Below, piece after piece: positions 10,655 to 23,500 of a DNA stretch of 64,000 bases. Source of the DNA: Diospyros lotus (taxonomy: Eukaryota > Streptophyta > Magnoliopsida > Ericales > Ebenaceae); contig NC_068344.1 in NCBI RefSeq assembly GCF_014633365.1, forward strand, positions 16,259,669 to 16,323,668, in the 5' to 3' direction. The notes under the pieces are model-generated. The model was not told where the DNA came from, searched no databases, and was given only the letters and a program-made list of their open reading frames with translations. A program made the translations under genes and the position numbers. Within the stretch, counting starts at the first letter, position 1, and every line of letters starts with the position of its first letter.

Positions 10655-12188
10655 CACTACAAAAAAATTAATTTTTTGCGACGATTTTGAAAAATCGCCA
10701 CAAAATGGTTTTTAAAATCGTTACAAAATATAGCATAAAAAATGATGCAAAATTCATTAAAACATTTAATTTTGCGACGATTTTTAAAAAATCGTCAATA
10801 AATTTAGAAAATAATTAAAAATTAAATTAAATTTAGCGGCGGTTTCTCAAAAATCACCGTTAAATTAAAAATAATTAAATAATTAAAATTAAAATACATT
10901 TGGAGCAGTTTTGAAAAATCGCCGCAAAATTGACTAAAAATTGAATTTAGCAGCAGTTTTTGAGAAACTGCCGCTAAATTAAAAAATAATTAAATAATTC
11001 AAAATTAAAATTAAATTAACATTTGCAACGATTTTTTAAAACCGCCACAAAATTCATTAAAAAATTTAATTTAGCGGAGGTTTTTCAAAATCACTGCTAA
11101 ATTTAAAAATAATTAAATAATTCAAAATTAAAATTAAATTAATATTTGCGATGATTTTTTAAAATTGCTGCAAAATTCATTAAAAAATTTAATTTAGCGA
11201 TGGTTTTTGAGAAATCACCACTAAATTCAAAAAATTTGAATAATTAAAATTATTTTAATTAAATAATTAAAATTTTAGTTTTTTAATTAAAAATTATTCA
11301 AAATTAAAAATTTGTGGTTTTTAATTTTAATTATTTTAATTAAATAATTCAAATTAAAATTAAATTAGCATTTGAATTTAAATGTTACTTAAAAATTTGA
11401 ATTTTACTTAATTTTAATTAACTATGTAATTTAAAATTTTAAAATTAAAATTAATTTAAAATTTTGAATTTTACGTAAGAAAATAATTAAAAATTAAATT
11501 AATAAAAAAATATAAAATCTTAAAAATAAATTTAAAATTTAATTTAAATTAATAGCAAAATTAATGAAAAATTTTAATTTTAAAAAATAAAAATAAAAAG
11601 AAATTTAACAAAATTTTAATATATAAAATTTTAATAATTTTAAAAAATATAAAAAATCTTTTTTTATTTTTAATCAATTAATTAATTTAATTTAATTCAA
11701 TTAATTTATTTTTAATTTATTTATTTATTCTGTTAAAAAATAATTAATTAATTAATATTTTTTAATTTATATTAAAAAATATAAAATATAATTTTAAATA
11801 ATTTATATGTGGGGTTAAATAATAAGGGGGCTTGGCAGATTAGACAATTTCGCACCCGCACGCGCATGGGAGAGGTCGCGGGTTCGAAACCGAGGAAGGA
11901 AGGTTGGAAATTTAATTTACAACATCGCCACGTGGCTGGGTGAGCGCAGGCAGGTCTAGACGGCTGGGAGAAATTAAAAATTTTAATTTTTTTTAATTTT
12001 TATGGCTATTCAAAAACTGTCGCTAAATATTTGAAAAACCGTCGCTAAATCATTTATTTTGCGGCGGTTTAAAAACAGTCGCAAAAAATATGATTTGCGG
12101 CGATTATTCCAACGGTTGCTGAAAATCACTGCTAAATGCTCCACGATGGCTAATGAAAACCGCCGCTAAATGCTATATTTTTTGTAAC
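10655..12188. mobile_element. CACTA-like non-autonomous element built of repeated GCGGCGGTTTTT units
   Basis: The left end is CACTACAAAAAAATTAA; the right end read backwards is (C)GTTACAAAAAATAT, a diverged match. A 3-bp GCT occurs on both sides (10652-10654 and 12189-12191) and could be the CACTA-type duplication. The interior holds repeated inverted pairs of the type GCGACGATTTT...AAAATCGCCGC separated by AT-rich spacers, typical of CACTA subterminal regions. No transposase is present. A GC-richer island at 11815-11975 interrupts the AT-rich body. Confidence 0.7.
11866..11895 (+). other. tRNA B-box-like motif inside the CACTA-like element
   Basis: GGTTCGAAACC matches the RNA polymerase III B-box consensus. 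No convincing A-box is seen upstream at the right spacing, so this is a motif and not a tRNA or SINE call. Confidence 0.3.
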
Positions 12189-13372
12189 GCTATTTGATTA
12201 TATTTTGTTTTGTTTTAATTTTTTGAAAGAAATAGAAATTCTATTCGATTGCTTATTTTATTTTCAAAATTATAAACACAAAGGTAAAAACGACAACTTA
12301 TTTTTATTTTCACTCACAATTAAATTTTCATTTTTTAAATAAAAAATAAAACTAAACATAAAAATCTAAAAATTAACAACTCTCTCAAATAAGCCTCACA
12401 AAATTGTGTAAAATGTCACCGAGCCATCTATCTATATATGTTAAATGATGTTGAACCTAAGGACACTTTTTCATCGAAAAAGATATGCCATTCATAAATA
12501 ATTGTATCCTTTTGTTTAAAAATAACTCAAGAAGTATATATGCCCTTTAAATTAAAGTACATAAATTCAAAAAATATGATTATTTATTTCTATTTAAAAG
12601 CAAAAGGTACTTATTCACCAATGATTATTTATTCCACCAAAAGATATCTTTTGGGTCTCTATTCATATTCATTGAAGTTAGACTAAACATATCAAAAGTA
12701 CTCATTTGTAGTATTTTAATTTAGTTAGATTTTTGGATTCTTAGTAAATATAAAATTGTTATCTTTTCACCCAAAGATATATTTTCATATTCATTGAAGT
12801 TAGACTAAACATATCAAAAGTATTCATTTGTAGTATTTTAATTTAGTTAGATTTTTGGATTCTTAATAAATATAAAATTGTTATCTTTTCACCCAAAGAT
12901 ATATTTCCATGAAAAAACCTATCTTTTAATCATATAATATTATTTCTTTCCATTAAACATTGCAAACTACCAACAAAACATTGTCTCTTAGCATTCCAAA
13001 TTGCTATGATCGATAAATGATGCGAACATATCACAATCTAAGTAAATTACTTTAGCATTAAAGAAAATCTCTGCCCACAATTTTTTAACTAATATTTTGT
13101 CCACTATTTTTCTGGCTATGAAGGTTTTTTCTATTACTTGTCCAAGTAAATAATGGCTTGATGTAGCCTAAGCCTATCGGTTAGCATATATTAATTATTC
13201 TTATGAAATTTTTCATAATTTTCTATCTCAATTGCCATCACGTTTATATTTAATATCTGACAAAATCTTATTACAATTACCACTTATGTACAATCAACAC
13301 AATTTCTTCAATTGTCTAAGGGATGAATAAAATCTCAAGACATATTTTATCTAACTTGCTCGAGATTATAGT
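12189..13372. other. No gene; AT-rich spacer
   Basis: AT-rich sequence without coding potential apart from the 122-bp tandem duplication described separately. Confidence 0.6.
12662..12905. repeat. Two tandem copies of a 122-bp unit
   Basis: 12662-12783 and 12784-12905 are direct copies differing at only a few positions. Each runs from 'ttcatattcattgaag' to 'cccaaagatata'. The high similarity suggests a recent tandem duplication of non-coding DNA. Confidence 0.95.
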
Positions 13373-13939
13373 TAGGGACGGGGCTAGGATTTTTTGTTTA
13401 GGGGGCTTCAATTTTTTTTTTTCAATTGTAAGCTTTACTAATAAGAGAAAAATAGAAAAATAAAAATGAGAGTTTAACGAGTATGTTGAATATAATTCAT
13501 TAACTTAAAAGGATAAAACAAAAAATAACATAAATACAAAAAAATATACAATATAAATATTTTATAAAACTACTTAAAGTCACAAAATTTAAGATCAAAT
13601 GGTTGAATTTTAATTTACAAAAATGTTTTTGGAAGAGAATTAATTAGAGAGAGATATATATAGAGACTGTAACGAGAAATACAAGAAGAAGGAGGAGCCT
13701 GGAAGGTTGTTGAGAACCTTAGGCATGTTATTATCACATGGGCTTGGGTTTTTAAAAATAAGGGCAAGTTATTTAAAACAAAATCGTGGGTAATAGATTT
13801 GCCTTATTTGGGGTTGAAGTTTGGTTGATAGGAGTGAATTTAGAAAAAAAATAATATTTTTTAAATTAAAAAAAATTATTTTTTAAAAAATTGAGAAATG
13901 CCTTAAACTCTTCCCATCCATGGCCTGGAGCCACCCCTA
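13373..13939. mobile_element. Small hAT-type MITE (567 bp)
   Basis: The ends are TAGGGACGGGGCTAGG and, reversed, TAGGGGTGGCTCCAGG. The flanking 8-bp sequences are ATTATAGT (13365-13372) and ATTATCGT (13940-13947), 7 of 8 identical, as expected for a hAT insertion. There is no ORF. It ends about 430 bp before the ARIADNE start codon, so it sits in or next to the promoter. Confidence 0.85.
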
Positions 13940-13947
13940 ATTATCGT

Positions 13948-14366
13948 AGAAATCAATTAATCTCTAAATAAATTACACAACAATATTTCTATTAATTGTG
14001 TCAATGTAATCACTAAAAAAATTTTAAATAAAAAAAAAACAAGCTATTTAGTGCCTTTCTTCTCGATCTTATATGTGGTTAACTCTTGACCTTTGATAAA
14101 TTGTGTTTTCCATTGAATATTTTTAGATAGTCTTTGAAGTTAGTTTTGGAAAAACTTAAAAAAGCTAGTACAATTTCTTAAACCTTTGTATTTGAAGTAT
14201 GGACGAAAATGGAATACTCCAAAAGTATAGGAGCTAACTGCAATTAGGCGTTTTTGTTTTTTGTTTCTCTCACCTCTGTCCGTCTTCAACGGCGATCATC
14301 GGAATCTCCATAACTTAATACCGCACCGCTTAATTGGATCAATTGTCGCGGTTTGGTTGAGGGACG
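13948..14366 (+). promoter_or_regulatory. Proximal promoter and 5' UTR of the ARIADNE gene
   Basis: This is the only sequence between the hAT MITE and the ATG. The distal part is AT-rich. The last 130 bp contain a pyrimidine-rich 'tttctctcacctctgtccg' stretch typical of a plant 5' UTR. No clear TATA box is present at the expected distance, and the transcription start cannot be fixed from sequence. Confidence 0.45.
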
Positions 14367-14525
14367 ATGGATTTGGAGGTCGAACTCCCCGACGCCGATG
14401 AGGCCCTGGACAATTTCTACAGCGGCGATGACTCCGACGACGCCGACGCCACCTACGATTTCATCGACGACGATGACAACTTCGATGATGACTCCCACCA
14501 CTTCACCTCCCATCATCGCCACCAG
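14367..14525 (+). CDS. ARI: ARI exon 1 (acidic N-terminus)
   Basis: 53 codons from ATG to CAG, followed by the donor GTAGCT. Starts [18 protein letters not shown] and is rich in Asp and His. This ATG is chosen because the acidic start fits the family and no upstream in-frame ATG is linked to it. Confidence 0.9.
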
Positions 14526-17500
14526 GTAGCTTGATCCCCTTAATTCGTCCTAATTTTGATTGGGCTGATGCTTTTTTAATTAATTTCGCACTGACTGTCA
14601 AATAAAAGATGGGATTGATTTGGCTTGAGATTGGTTTATGTCCCTGGATTAAGGGATTTGTTTCTGGATAACCGGTAGCATTCCCAAGATAACCTGTCCA
14701 AAAGTCTGTTTCCTATATCTTACCACCGTGGTGTTAGCTCAACTGGCTTGAAGAGTGTTGTTCCCCCAAGATTATCAGTGATTGATCTTGAGAATGGACA
14801 CTCTCACCATTTGAGTCTTGGGCGGTCCCTGCTATATGTGTTTCGGGTTTGAGGGGTGAAGGGGCTTATGATCTTGTGGCAAAAGCCTAACAGGGGTTTT
14901 GATCAATCTCTTGGATAGTCTCTACCTCTGATGCACGGAAATGCCTCAGAGACACTGTTTTGGCATTTTAGAGATGTTTCCCATTTCCAAAACATCAAAG
15001 AAGGCCTGAAACATTTTTCGGGCCACTTCTATAATTTGCGAAACGTTTTGGGGACGTTTTGCAAATTACTGAAAATTGTTGGAAACACATTTTCGATTGG
15101 AAATTCATTTCCACAATCGATTATGGTAAGAGACGGAATTGTTTCTGTCTCTTACCAGCAACTATATATATTATATCCTTCTTTTCTTCAATCTTTAAGC
15201 TGCCTGTTCTTTAGTACTAAATCTAATTTCCATTTCTAAATCTCGAAGATTGGCTCGCCTAAAACCTCTCATCGCCATCATTCCCTCTCGTTGTTGCCGC
15301 TAATTGCTTTTTGCTTGCTCGGTGCTTGTATCGCTGTCGATCGAGCCTCGGTCCTCTCGTAGTTGTCGTTCCCTCTCTCTATTGTTCCTTCTCACCGTTG
15401 TTCCCTCTTGTCGTCACCGCCGATTGCTTCTTGTTGCTCGGTGCTTGTGTCGTCGTCGATAGAGCCTCGGTCTTCTTGCGGTCATTCCCTTTTGCGATTG
15501 CCGGTTGTTCCCTCTTGCCATCGGCCCGTCGCTGCCGATTTATTGTTTATGTTTGTTTGTAACTTTGTATTATGTTTGAACTATTTTTTATAATTTTCTA
15601 TATTAAAAATTATATTTACAAAAAAACCCCAATATTTTTTTAATTTACACTTTAGGTCGTGTTTCCATTTCCTACTTTTTTGGAAAAATGCCATTTTCCC
15701 ATTTCCGTTTCCATGTAACTTAGGTCTCTACATGGTAGGTTGACATGTAAATTGGCTTTCAGAGGTTGACGTGGAACTGACTTAGGGTGTTATGTGAAGT
15801 ATCCCATGGAATTGGCCTGACCAAAAAAAAAAAAAAAACAAAATCTGAATCTTTAACTTCAAAAAATATAAAATAACCCTTCATTGAGATGCATGATGCA
15901 TATTTTAGCAATGTGAGATGTATATCCTATCTCTTGTTGCATTGATTTGGTATAAAATGTTAATTCCTTCAACTATTTTCTGCATCTTCCAAAATGTTCT
16001 ATATCTAAATTGACCAATAAGAAAGAAACAAGTTCCTTATTCACCTATGAAATAAACAAATCTACTCGATTGGGGGACTATAGCTCACAATGGGTATGTA
16101 AAATAATGGGAAAGTTACAGAGACCTACCTTATATTTGACTTAATTTTTGCTTCCCATTAGACTTACTGTCACCCTACAGAAATCTACTTAGACCATCTT
16201 CGACCTAATAGAGATCTACCTAATGTCTAGATTCTCATTCTTTCTCACTTTGAAAGCTTGCCAGAAATTCTAAAATGATGTTCAAGAATGCATGCTATTT
16301 CATGGATTTTTCCCAAGCCTCTAAGGCCACTTTTTGGCTTATAACCTGTTTTGATACAAAAAGGTTAGAGAACTTTCCCTCCCTTGGTATCTAAAACTTG
16401 ACTGCTTGGACTTGCAACTTCACCAACACTTTTCTCTACCTTTGAGAAGTGTGTTAACTATTTTTGTGGATTTTTTCTCTGAAAAAATGAGGATCTAGAC
16501 CTTAGGTAGGTTTTTGTCAGGTTAAAGATGGTCCAAGTAGGTTTCTATAAGGTGATAGAAAGTTTAATGGAAAGTGAATATTATGCTAATCCTTAGGTAC
16601 ACCTCTGTCATTATCACTGAAATAATTGTCTCACTCCTTTGGTTGTGTTTCCTAAAACCTAAAGGGAAGACTGAAGAACTACCCATGCAATGAATGGTTC
16701 ACAACCATGGCTTCATGGTATAGTGTCATCCCACTTAAAAATCACCCCAAAGATCAAATCTTCCCCCTTTCTCCCCTTCCAAATAAAGAAAAGAAGACAA
16801 CTTAAAGTGAGATATGCCCAGCAGCTGTTAGTGGTAATGCCTTGATAAATTATTCATAAATATGGAGAGATTGATGCAGACACTATTGATAACATAGGAG
16901 TAGGTTGGACTCATTAGGATTTTGTGTTCCTATTACATTGAGGTTCTGTTTGATATAGATTAGTAATAGAAGGAAATGGAAACAAGTGGAATGAAAAAGA
17001 ATAGAATGGAATGTGAATAGCAGGGGATAGAAAAATAATGTAAAGCAATATATGATTTTTTTTTCTTGTCTAATAGATTACTGGAAATGGATGGAATACA
17101 AAAAAAAAAAAAAAAAAAAAAACGATATATGATAATTATACCCTCTTAATGGATAGGTAAAGTTAAGAGAAAATTTGTTCTTTTGTACAATTCTTAGGGA
17201 TAGTGTACCAAAGAGAGAGGTTGTAAAATATGGAGTCCTAGGGTCATGCATGTTGTATGATCAATATGGGTGAAGTAATGGCTGGAGAATTAGGGAAGTG
17301 AAAGTGATCAACATCCTTATATGATGTGGGTTAGGGTCCTCATATAGGCTAAGGAATTTTTCTGAGCATGCTAGCTGGAGCTAAGATGGAGGTGACAAAG
17401 ACAAGTAGCGACTTTCTCTTTTGTCCCCTAATGGCATTTAAGGGTATTGTTTTGCACTAGTTGCTTAGCATGATACATTTTTGGTATGCTTGCAATATGT

Positions 17501-20500
17501 TGGTGTCAAGCCCTTGAATTAGGGCTTGCAATTTGGTAGAATAAGACGTTTAAATGGTAGAAAGAAAGAGAACAACAAATAGAAGAGAGAAAGAGAATCA
17601 AGAGAGAGAATTGTTTATTAACTTCCAAGATACTCTCAAGTACGGTCCACGTTTTATAAGACTTCTAGTTGTCTCAACAAATTTCTAACTACCCAACGGT
17701 TTAACCGTTTACAACATTCAGTTAGCTTCTTTATTTTCCCATTAGGCCCTACATTTTACAATATTACATACTACTCCATTAGGGTCGTGACAATTCCCAC
17801 CCCTTCAAATCATTCTTGTCCCCAAGAATATTAAAAAAGGTCGACAGCTCGAGGAAACTGCTTTAGTTGATCTGGGAGATACTCCCATGTGGTGTTGTCC
17901 GGTGGTAAATGAGACCACTGCACCCTCACTTGAACTAAAGGTAGTTGCCCTTGGTATTGTACCCGTTTCTCTAACTATCTCTTATTCCTCTTCTGCAGTA
18001 GATGGTAGGTCCTGTCCAGCAGACACAACTACTCCTTTTGCCCTTTTTAGCAAAGATACATGAAATACAAGATGTTGGTTCACTCCCTTCGGTAGCTGCA
18101 ACCTGTATGCCACTGGACCCACCTTGGCCTCAATTAGATATAGTCCAAAATACTTTGGACTTAGTTTAGAGACTGGTAGGGATGTATAAGGTTGCTGTAA
18201 AAACCTCCTTACCTTGAGGTAAACCCGATCTCCTACCTCAAAAGTCCTCTCACTGCGTCGTTTGTCCGCTGCCTGTTTCATTCTATTGTGGGCAGTAGCT
18301 AATTCCCTTTTTAGGACTTCTAACAGTTGTTGTCTCTATTGGAAGTACTGCTCTACATTAACCATAGTAGGTTGCGATCCTGATAGTGCAGGTAATAATG
18401 GAGGTTTATATCCAAACATAGCTTTAAAGGGACTTCTTTTGATGGCACTGTGATAAGTGGAATTATACCACCATTGTGCTAATGGTAGCCATTTATTCCA
18501 ACTCTTGGGGTGGCTGAAGCACATACAACTCAGATACGCCTCTAAACACTGGTTCACTCGTTCTGTTTGGCCATCCGTTTGAGGATGGTAGGCTGTTGAC
18601 ATACATAATCCCATTCCTAGTTTCTTGAATAACTCCTGCCAAAATGAACTTGTGAAAACCTTATCTCTATTCAAGATAATGGTGTTTGGGATACCATGTA
18701 AGCTAGCTACTCTGTCCAAAAATGTTCTGGTCACTTCTCAGGCTGTAAATGGATGAGATAAGCTGAGGAAGTGCCCTAACTTAATGAATCGATTGACTAT
18801 CACCATAACCACATCCTTACCTTCTGATTTAGGGAGTCCTTCTACAAAGTCCATAGAAATGCTGTCCCATGTTTGCTGTGGTATTGCCAAAGGTTGTAGT
18901 AGACCGGGATAGGGCACCTGTTTGTGTTTACATTGCTGGCATACTGTACATGCCATTACAAACTTCAATACTTCCGTTTTTTGTTTGGGTAAAAAAAAGA
19001 GTTGCTTTACCTTTTGATAAGTGGCACGAATTCCTGAATGACCGCCTATTGGAGAGCAATGTCAAGCTTTAAGAATCTTCTCTTTTAGGGTAGTGTCATC
19101 TCCCACCACCAATCGTCCTTTGTATCTCATCAATTCATTCGCCAAGGTATAATTAGGGATTGTAATCAGATTAACTACTAGCTGTGACAAAATTTCCTTG
19201 AGCCACTCCGTTTTTTCATAGTTTTCTGTCAACTCTGTCATCCACTCCGGCACTATAGCTACAATAAACTAACAAACTGCATTCACATCTCGTCTTGAAA
19301 GGGCATCGACCACTACATTTTCCTTACCCTTTCTGTACTGAATAGTAAAATCCAGGCCCATGAGTTTTGAGACTCCCTTCCACTGGAGATGCGTGTGCAG
19401 CTTTTGTTGAACTAAAAACTGCAAGCTCTTGTTGTCCGTTTTGATCACAAATGGACTTCTTTCTAAGTAATGATGCCACTTATCAATAGCTCTTAACACT
19501 GCCAAACCGCCAAAAGTTTTTTGTCATAAACACTTAAGCCCAAGTGTTTTTGAGAAAGGAATTGGCTTATAAAGGCCAAGGGTCGCCCTTGCTGTACCAA
19601 CACAGCCCCAATTCCTGAGTCACACACATCAGTCTCCACTATAAAAGGCTTGGAAAAATCTGGCAAAGCAAGGATCGGGGCCATAGACATGGCCTTCTTG
19701 AGGGCAATGAAAGCTACTTCGGCCCTTGGATTCCATTGAAAGCCTTCCTTCTTGAGCAGCTCAGTAAGTGGTTTGTTGATTATTTTGTAGTGCTGAACAA
19801 ATTTTCGGTAATAACCGGTCAAGCCCAAAAATCTTGTCAACTCCTTTATTGTTTTAGGTCTAGGCCACTCGCACATAGCTTCCACTTTCTTAGGATCTGT
19901 CCTCACCCATTCACCACAGATAATATAGCCCAAATACTCAACTCCCTTGGCAACAAAAGTACTGTTGGAGAACTTGACAATTCAAAATCAAAAAAAGGAG
20001 GTTGTGAAGATTATCAAGAAGTTGATAGATAAATCCTTAAGTTTAAACATTGTATTTTAGATTTGTAGATATTATTGTAGTTTGATTTATTTCTTAAGTT
20101 TTAGGAGATAATTCCTAGAAAATAGATAGCTTATCTTCTCCTAAATTATGAGAAAGATTAGGAACCAGATTGTATATATTCTCACACTCATACATGGAAT
20201 ATTATTAAAGTTTTTCAATTATTCACAACTTGTTTCAAGTACATTTGGAAAGCTTAACAAACAATTGGTGAGATTTAAGGATCTCAAATGTGGTTCGAAG
20301 GTGTGATAGGTGCTGATCAAAGGTGGAACTATAAATGAGGATGTCATAAAAAAAAAAAAAAAAAATCTAGGATGAACTTCCTCAAATGAGGTAAGAAAAT
20401 CTAGTTCATCAATGCTTGAAAGATGGCAGGGGCATTAGTTAAGCCAAATGGCATAACAGTGAATTTGTAGAGGCCTTGATGAGTTCTAAAAGTTGTTTTA

Positions 20501-23500
20501 GGTATGTCGGATGGTACCATTCGAATTTGGTGGTAACTAGACCTAAGGTCCAGCTTAGAGAATTTTTTTGCACCAAACAACTCATCCAATAAGTCATCAA
20601 TCAAAGGTATGGGAAACTTGTTCTTTATTGTATTAGAATTGAGTTGTCTATGGTCTATGCAAAGTTCCATCATTCTTTTTGACAAGGAGAACTGGAGAAG
20701 CATAGGGGCTTTGACTTGGCTGGATGATGGTTGAGTCTAACATGGTTTTTACTTGTTTCTCAATTTCTGTTTTCTGGATAGGGGGATACCTATATGGTCG
20801 AATGTTAATAGGAGTAGAGTTAGGTTTGAGGTGGATTGCATGGTCCAAGTGTCTTTGGGGAGGCAAGGAATTGGGTTCCACAAATAGATCCTTAAACTTT
20901 ACCAAGATTGAATGTAAGTTATCTGAATTTTGTACCTTCTTTGCGATTTGTACCTCCAACGAGTCTGTAGGTGGGGCTCCTTCCTTGGGCTGGTTGTCAT
21001 CTTTCGATTGTACAGCTCTTATAGAATAGAGCTGTGCTATTTGCCCCCACTTCTTCCTCATCATCTTCTGCAACCTTTTTCCGTTAATGAGCTTTCATTC
21101 TCCTTGCTCTAGGCTGCCCATTAAAGTCAACTTCTTTACTTCAATTTCTACCGTAACTTCCAATTTATTGAAGTCAAAAGTGAGGGGACTCACTGTCTTC
21201 ATCCAGTCCACACTAAGAACAATGTCACACCCTCCCAATTCCAGAATTCTGAGATCTGCCACAAATTCTTGCCCTTGCATAATCCATGTGAATCCCACAC
21301 ATTTGTAGTGACTGAACATTCGACTGCCATTAGCTACAGTAACAGATAAGGGAGTTGTGGCTATCAAAGGCAACTTTAGGTCTATAGTAGTTGCTTCGCT
21401 AAGGAAGCTATGGGTGCTTCCACTATCGATCAACACCATTAGCTTTCTTTTTCCCACCTGACCCCTAACTTTGATGATTTGTCCCATCAAGCTGCCTTTT
21501 AACGCATGAAAGGAGATCTCTCCTCCTTCCTGCCTCTGCACTTCTTCTTCATCTTCTTGCAATGCTTCTCCTTCTGTCACTTCTTGTTCTGCTTCCTCTT
21601 TTATTTCTTCCTCTTCGCTCATGCCTTCTATCTTTATCAGTTGTCTTTTGCACTGATGACCCGGCCCATATTTGTCTCCGCATTTGAAACACAGCCCCAA
21701 TTGTCTCCTTTGTTCCGTCAAACTGCCTTTTCCTCCATTGCTGTTTACTACTGGCTTGGCCGTTGCTTGATTAGGCCATGTTATTATTGGTCTAGAGCTT
21801 CCTCCCCATACTGTCCGACTAGTATACTTGGCTTGTAAGGAACTTTATGTTTCTTGAAAATGGCCTCCAATGTCATTTCTTGAAGCCTAGCCTTTTCCAC
21901 CGCCTGACCCACTGTTGTTGGAGTCATCATCTTTACCATGGGTCGTAGCTCCTCTTTCAACCCACTCACGAAAATTGATACTATATACTGATTGGTAAGT
22001 CTAGGTTGAATCATACATACCAAGGATCTCAATTCTTCGAAATGGGCAAGGTACTCTATTACAGTACCTTCTTGCTTCAATTTACTAAATTCTTCAACTT
22101 CCGTCATCTTCTTCTCTCCAAAACGTTCACAAAGGCCATCCGCGAAAGCTCTCCACCCCCCTTGCAGGCCTCCATCTTGGACCCATCCTTGGTACCAAGA
22201 ATCTGCTACTTCGTTCAAGTAGGCTGCTGCTAGAGTTACTTTCTGATCTTCCATCGTCTAGTAGAGCTGGAAGAATCGTTCACACTGCCTTAGCCACCAC
22301 CTTAGACTCTTTCCCTCAAATAGTGGTATTTCCAACTTTGGCATAGGTGCATGGCTGTGTGCCATCGGTTGCCCGGTTCTTCTTGCGTTTTCCTGAGGTA
22401 GATGCTGCTCCGCCTCTTCCATGGCTCCTTCCGTGCCCGATCGATCGTTGTGATGCGGGAATATTGGTGCCGATGTCTGTCTCGGTGGGAATTCCGGTGA
22501 TAACCGGAATTGGGGCAGAGAGGCCAGCATATTTAACATACTGTTGATCCTCTGCCCTTGTTGTTCCACTATTTCTTGACACTTTTGGACCAATTCTTGG
22601 CATCTTTCCACCGTTTCTTGTTGCTTTTCCGCGGCCACTTGCATGAGCTCCTTCCATTTCGTCAATTCTTCCCTCGTTTGGCGCAGTACCTGCTAGGTGT
22701 TGTTCACACCAAATTCCATGGTTTCCAATCTGACCTCCATTTGTCTCAGGCACGTTCCTTCGGCCATTGCTTCGTGATCCTCACCTGCATTGGGCCGCGC
22801 TTGTTTCTTTCGCTACTGTCGCTACTACCCACCGTCGGACCGACCGGCTCTGATACCACTTTGTCAAGCCCTTGAATTAGGGCTTGCAATTTGGTAGAAT
22901 AGGATGCAAGAAATGATAGAAAGAAAGAGAACAACAGATAGAAGAGAGAAAGAGAGAATCAAGAGAGAGAATTGTTTATTAACTTCCAAGATACTCTCAA
23001 GTGTGCCGTAGGTCCATGTTTTTATAAGACCTCTAGCTGTCTCAACAAACTTCTAACTACCCAACAGTTTAACTGTTTACAGCATTCTGTTAGCTCCTTT
23101 ATTTCCCCATTAGGCTCTACATTTTACAATATTATATACTACTCCACTAGGGTCGTGACAGTGGGCTGTGGAGCCATATTTTCTCCAACAGGCAGGTTAG
23201 GTGACACCTTTAGAGGTTGTAGAGGCAAGGGGAGGCCAACATCTTGGCAAAATCTTTGGCCCCAATTTCTAATCCACGAGTGTGCTCCTAAGTTCTTATT
23301 GTGATGTAGGGTACTTAAAGTATAATGGCTAAGCCAACTCAATGAGGAGGTGACCCTATTTGAGGATAATCATTTAGGAGATCTAGCTGAGTAGATGCTA
23401 AGCAGATTGGTTTTGAAGAGCTATCAAGGAGTTTGAATTTGGCCAAAGATGAAGCACCTCATGCATTTTCCTTTCCAAGGAATTTCTTCTTGAGGAGAGA

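Larger units (their letters stand above)
17504..23160 (-). mobile_element. Complete but dead Ty3/gypsy chromovirus, probably Reina clade
   Basis: Two LTRs (289 and 299 bp) bound a minus-strand internal region with primer site, gag, protease, RT, RNase H, integrase, chromodomain remnant and polypurine tract. Flanking 5-mers are GTTGG (17499-17503) and GTGGG (23161-23165), 4 of 5 matching. Short LTRs and a length of about 5.4 kb without the nested 275-bp insertion fit the Reina clade; that clade call is inference. It is antisense to the host gene within intron 1. LTR divergence is obvious by eye, so it is not a recent insertion. Confidence 0.93.

Noticed and set aside
11866..11895. tRNA gene
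   Set aside because: Only a B-box-like motif is present; there is no A-box at proper spacing and no cloverleaf.
22316..22875. Additional long frames over the chromovirus gag
   Set aside because: These are shadows of the minus-strand gag, which has the clear gag motifs in a single frame.
17504..23160. Endogenous pararetrovirus or other viral insertion
   Set aside because: Paired LTRs, Met-tRNA primer site, a pol order ending in integrase, and a chromodomain remnant identify a Ty3/gypsy chromovirus retrotransposon; no movement-protein or coat-type viral genes are seen.
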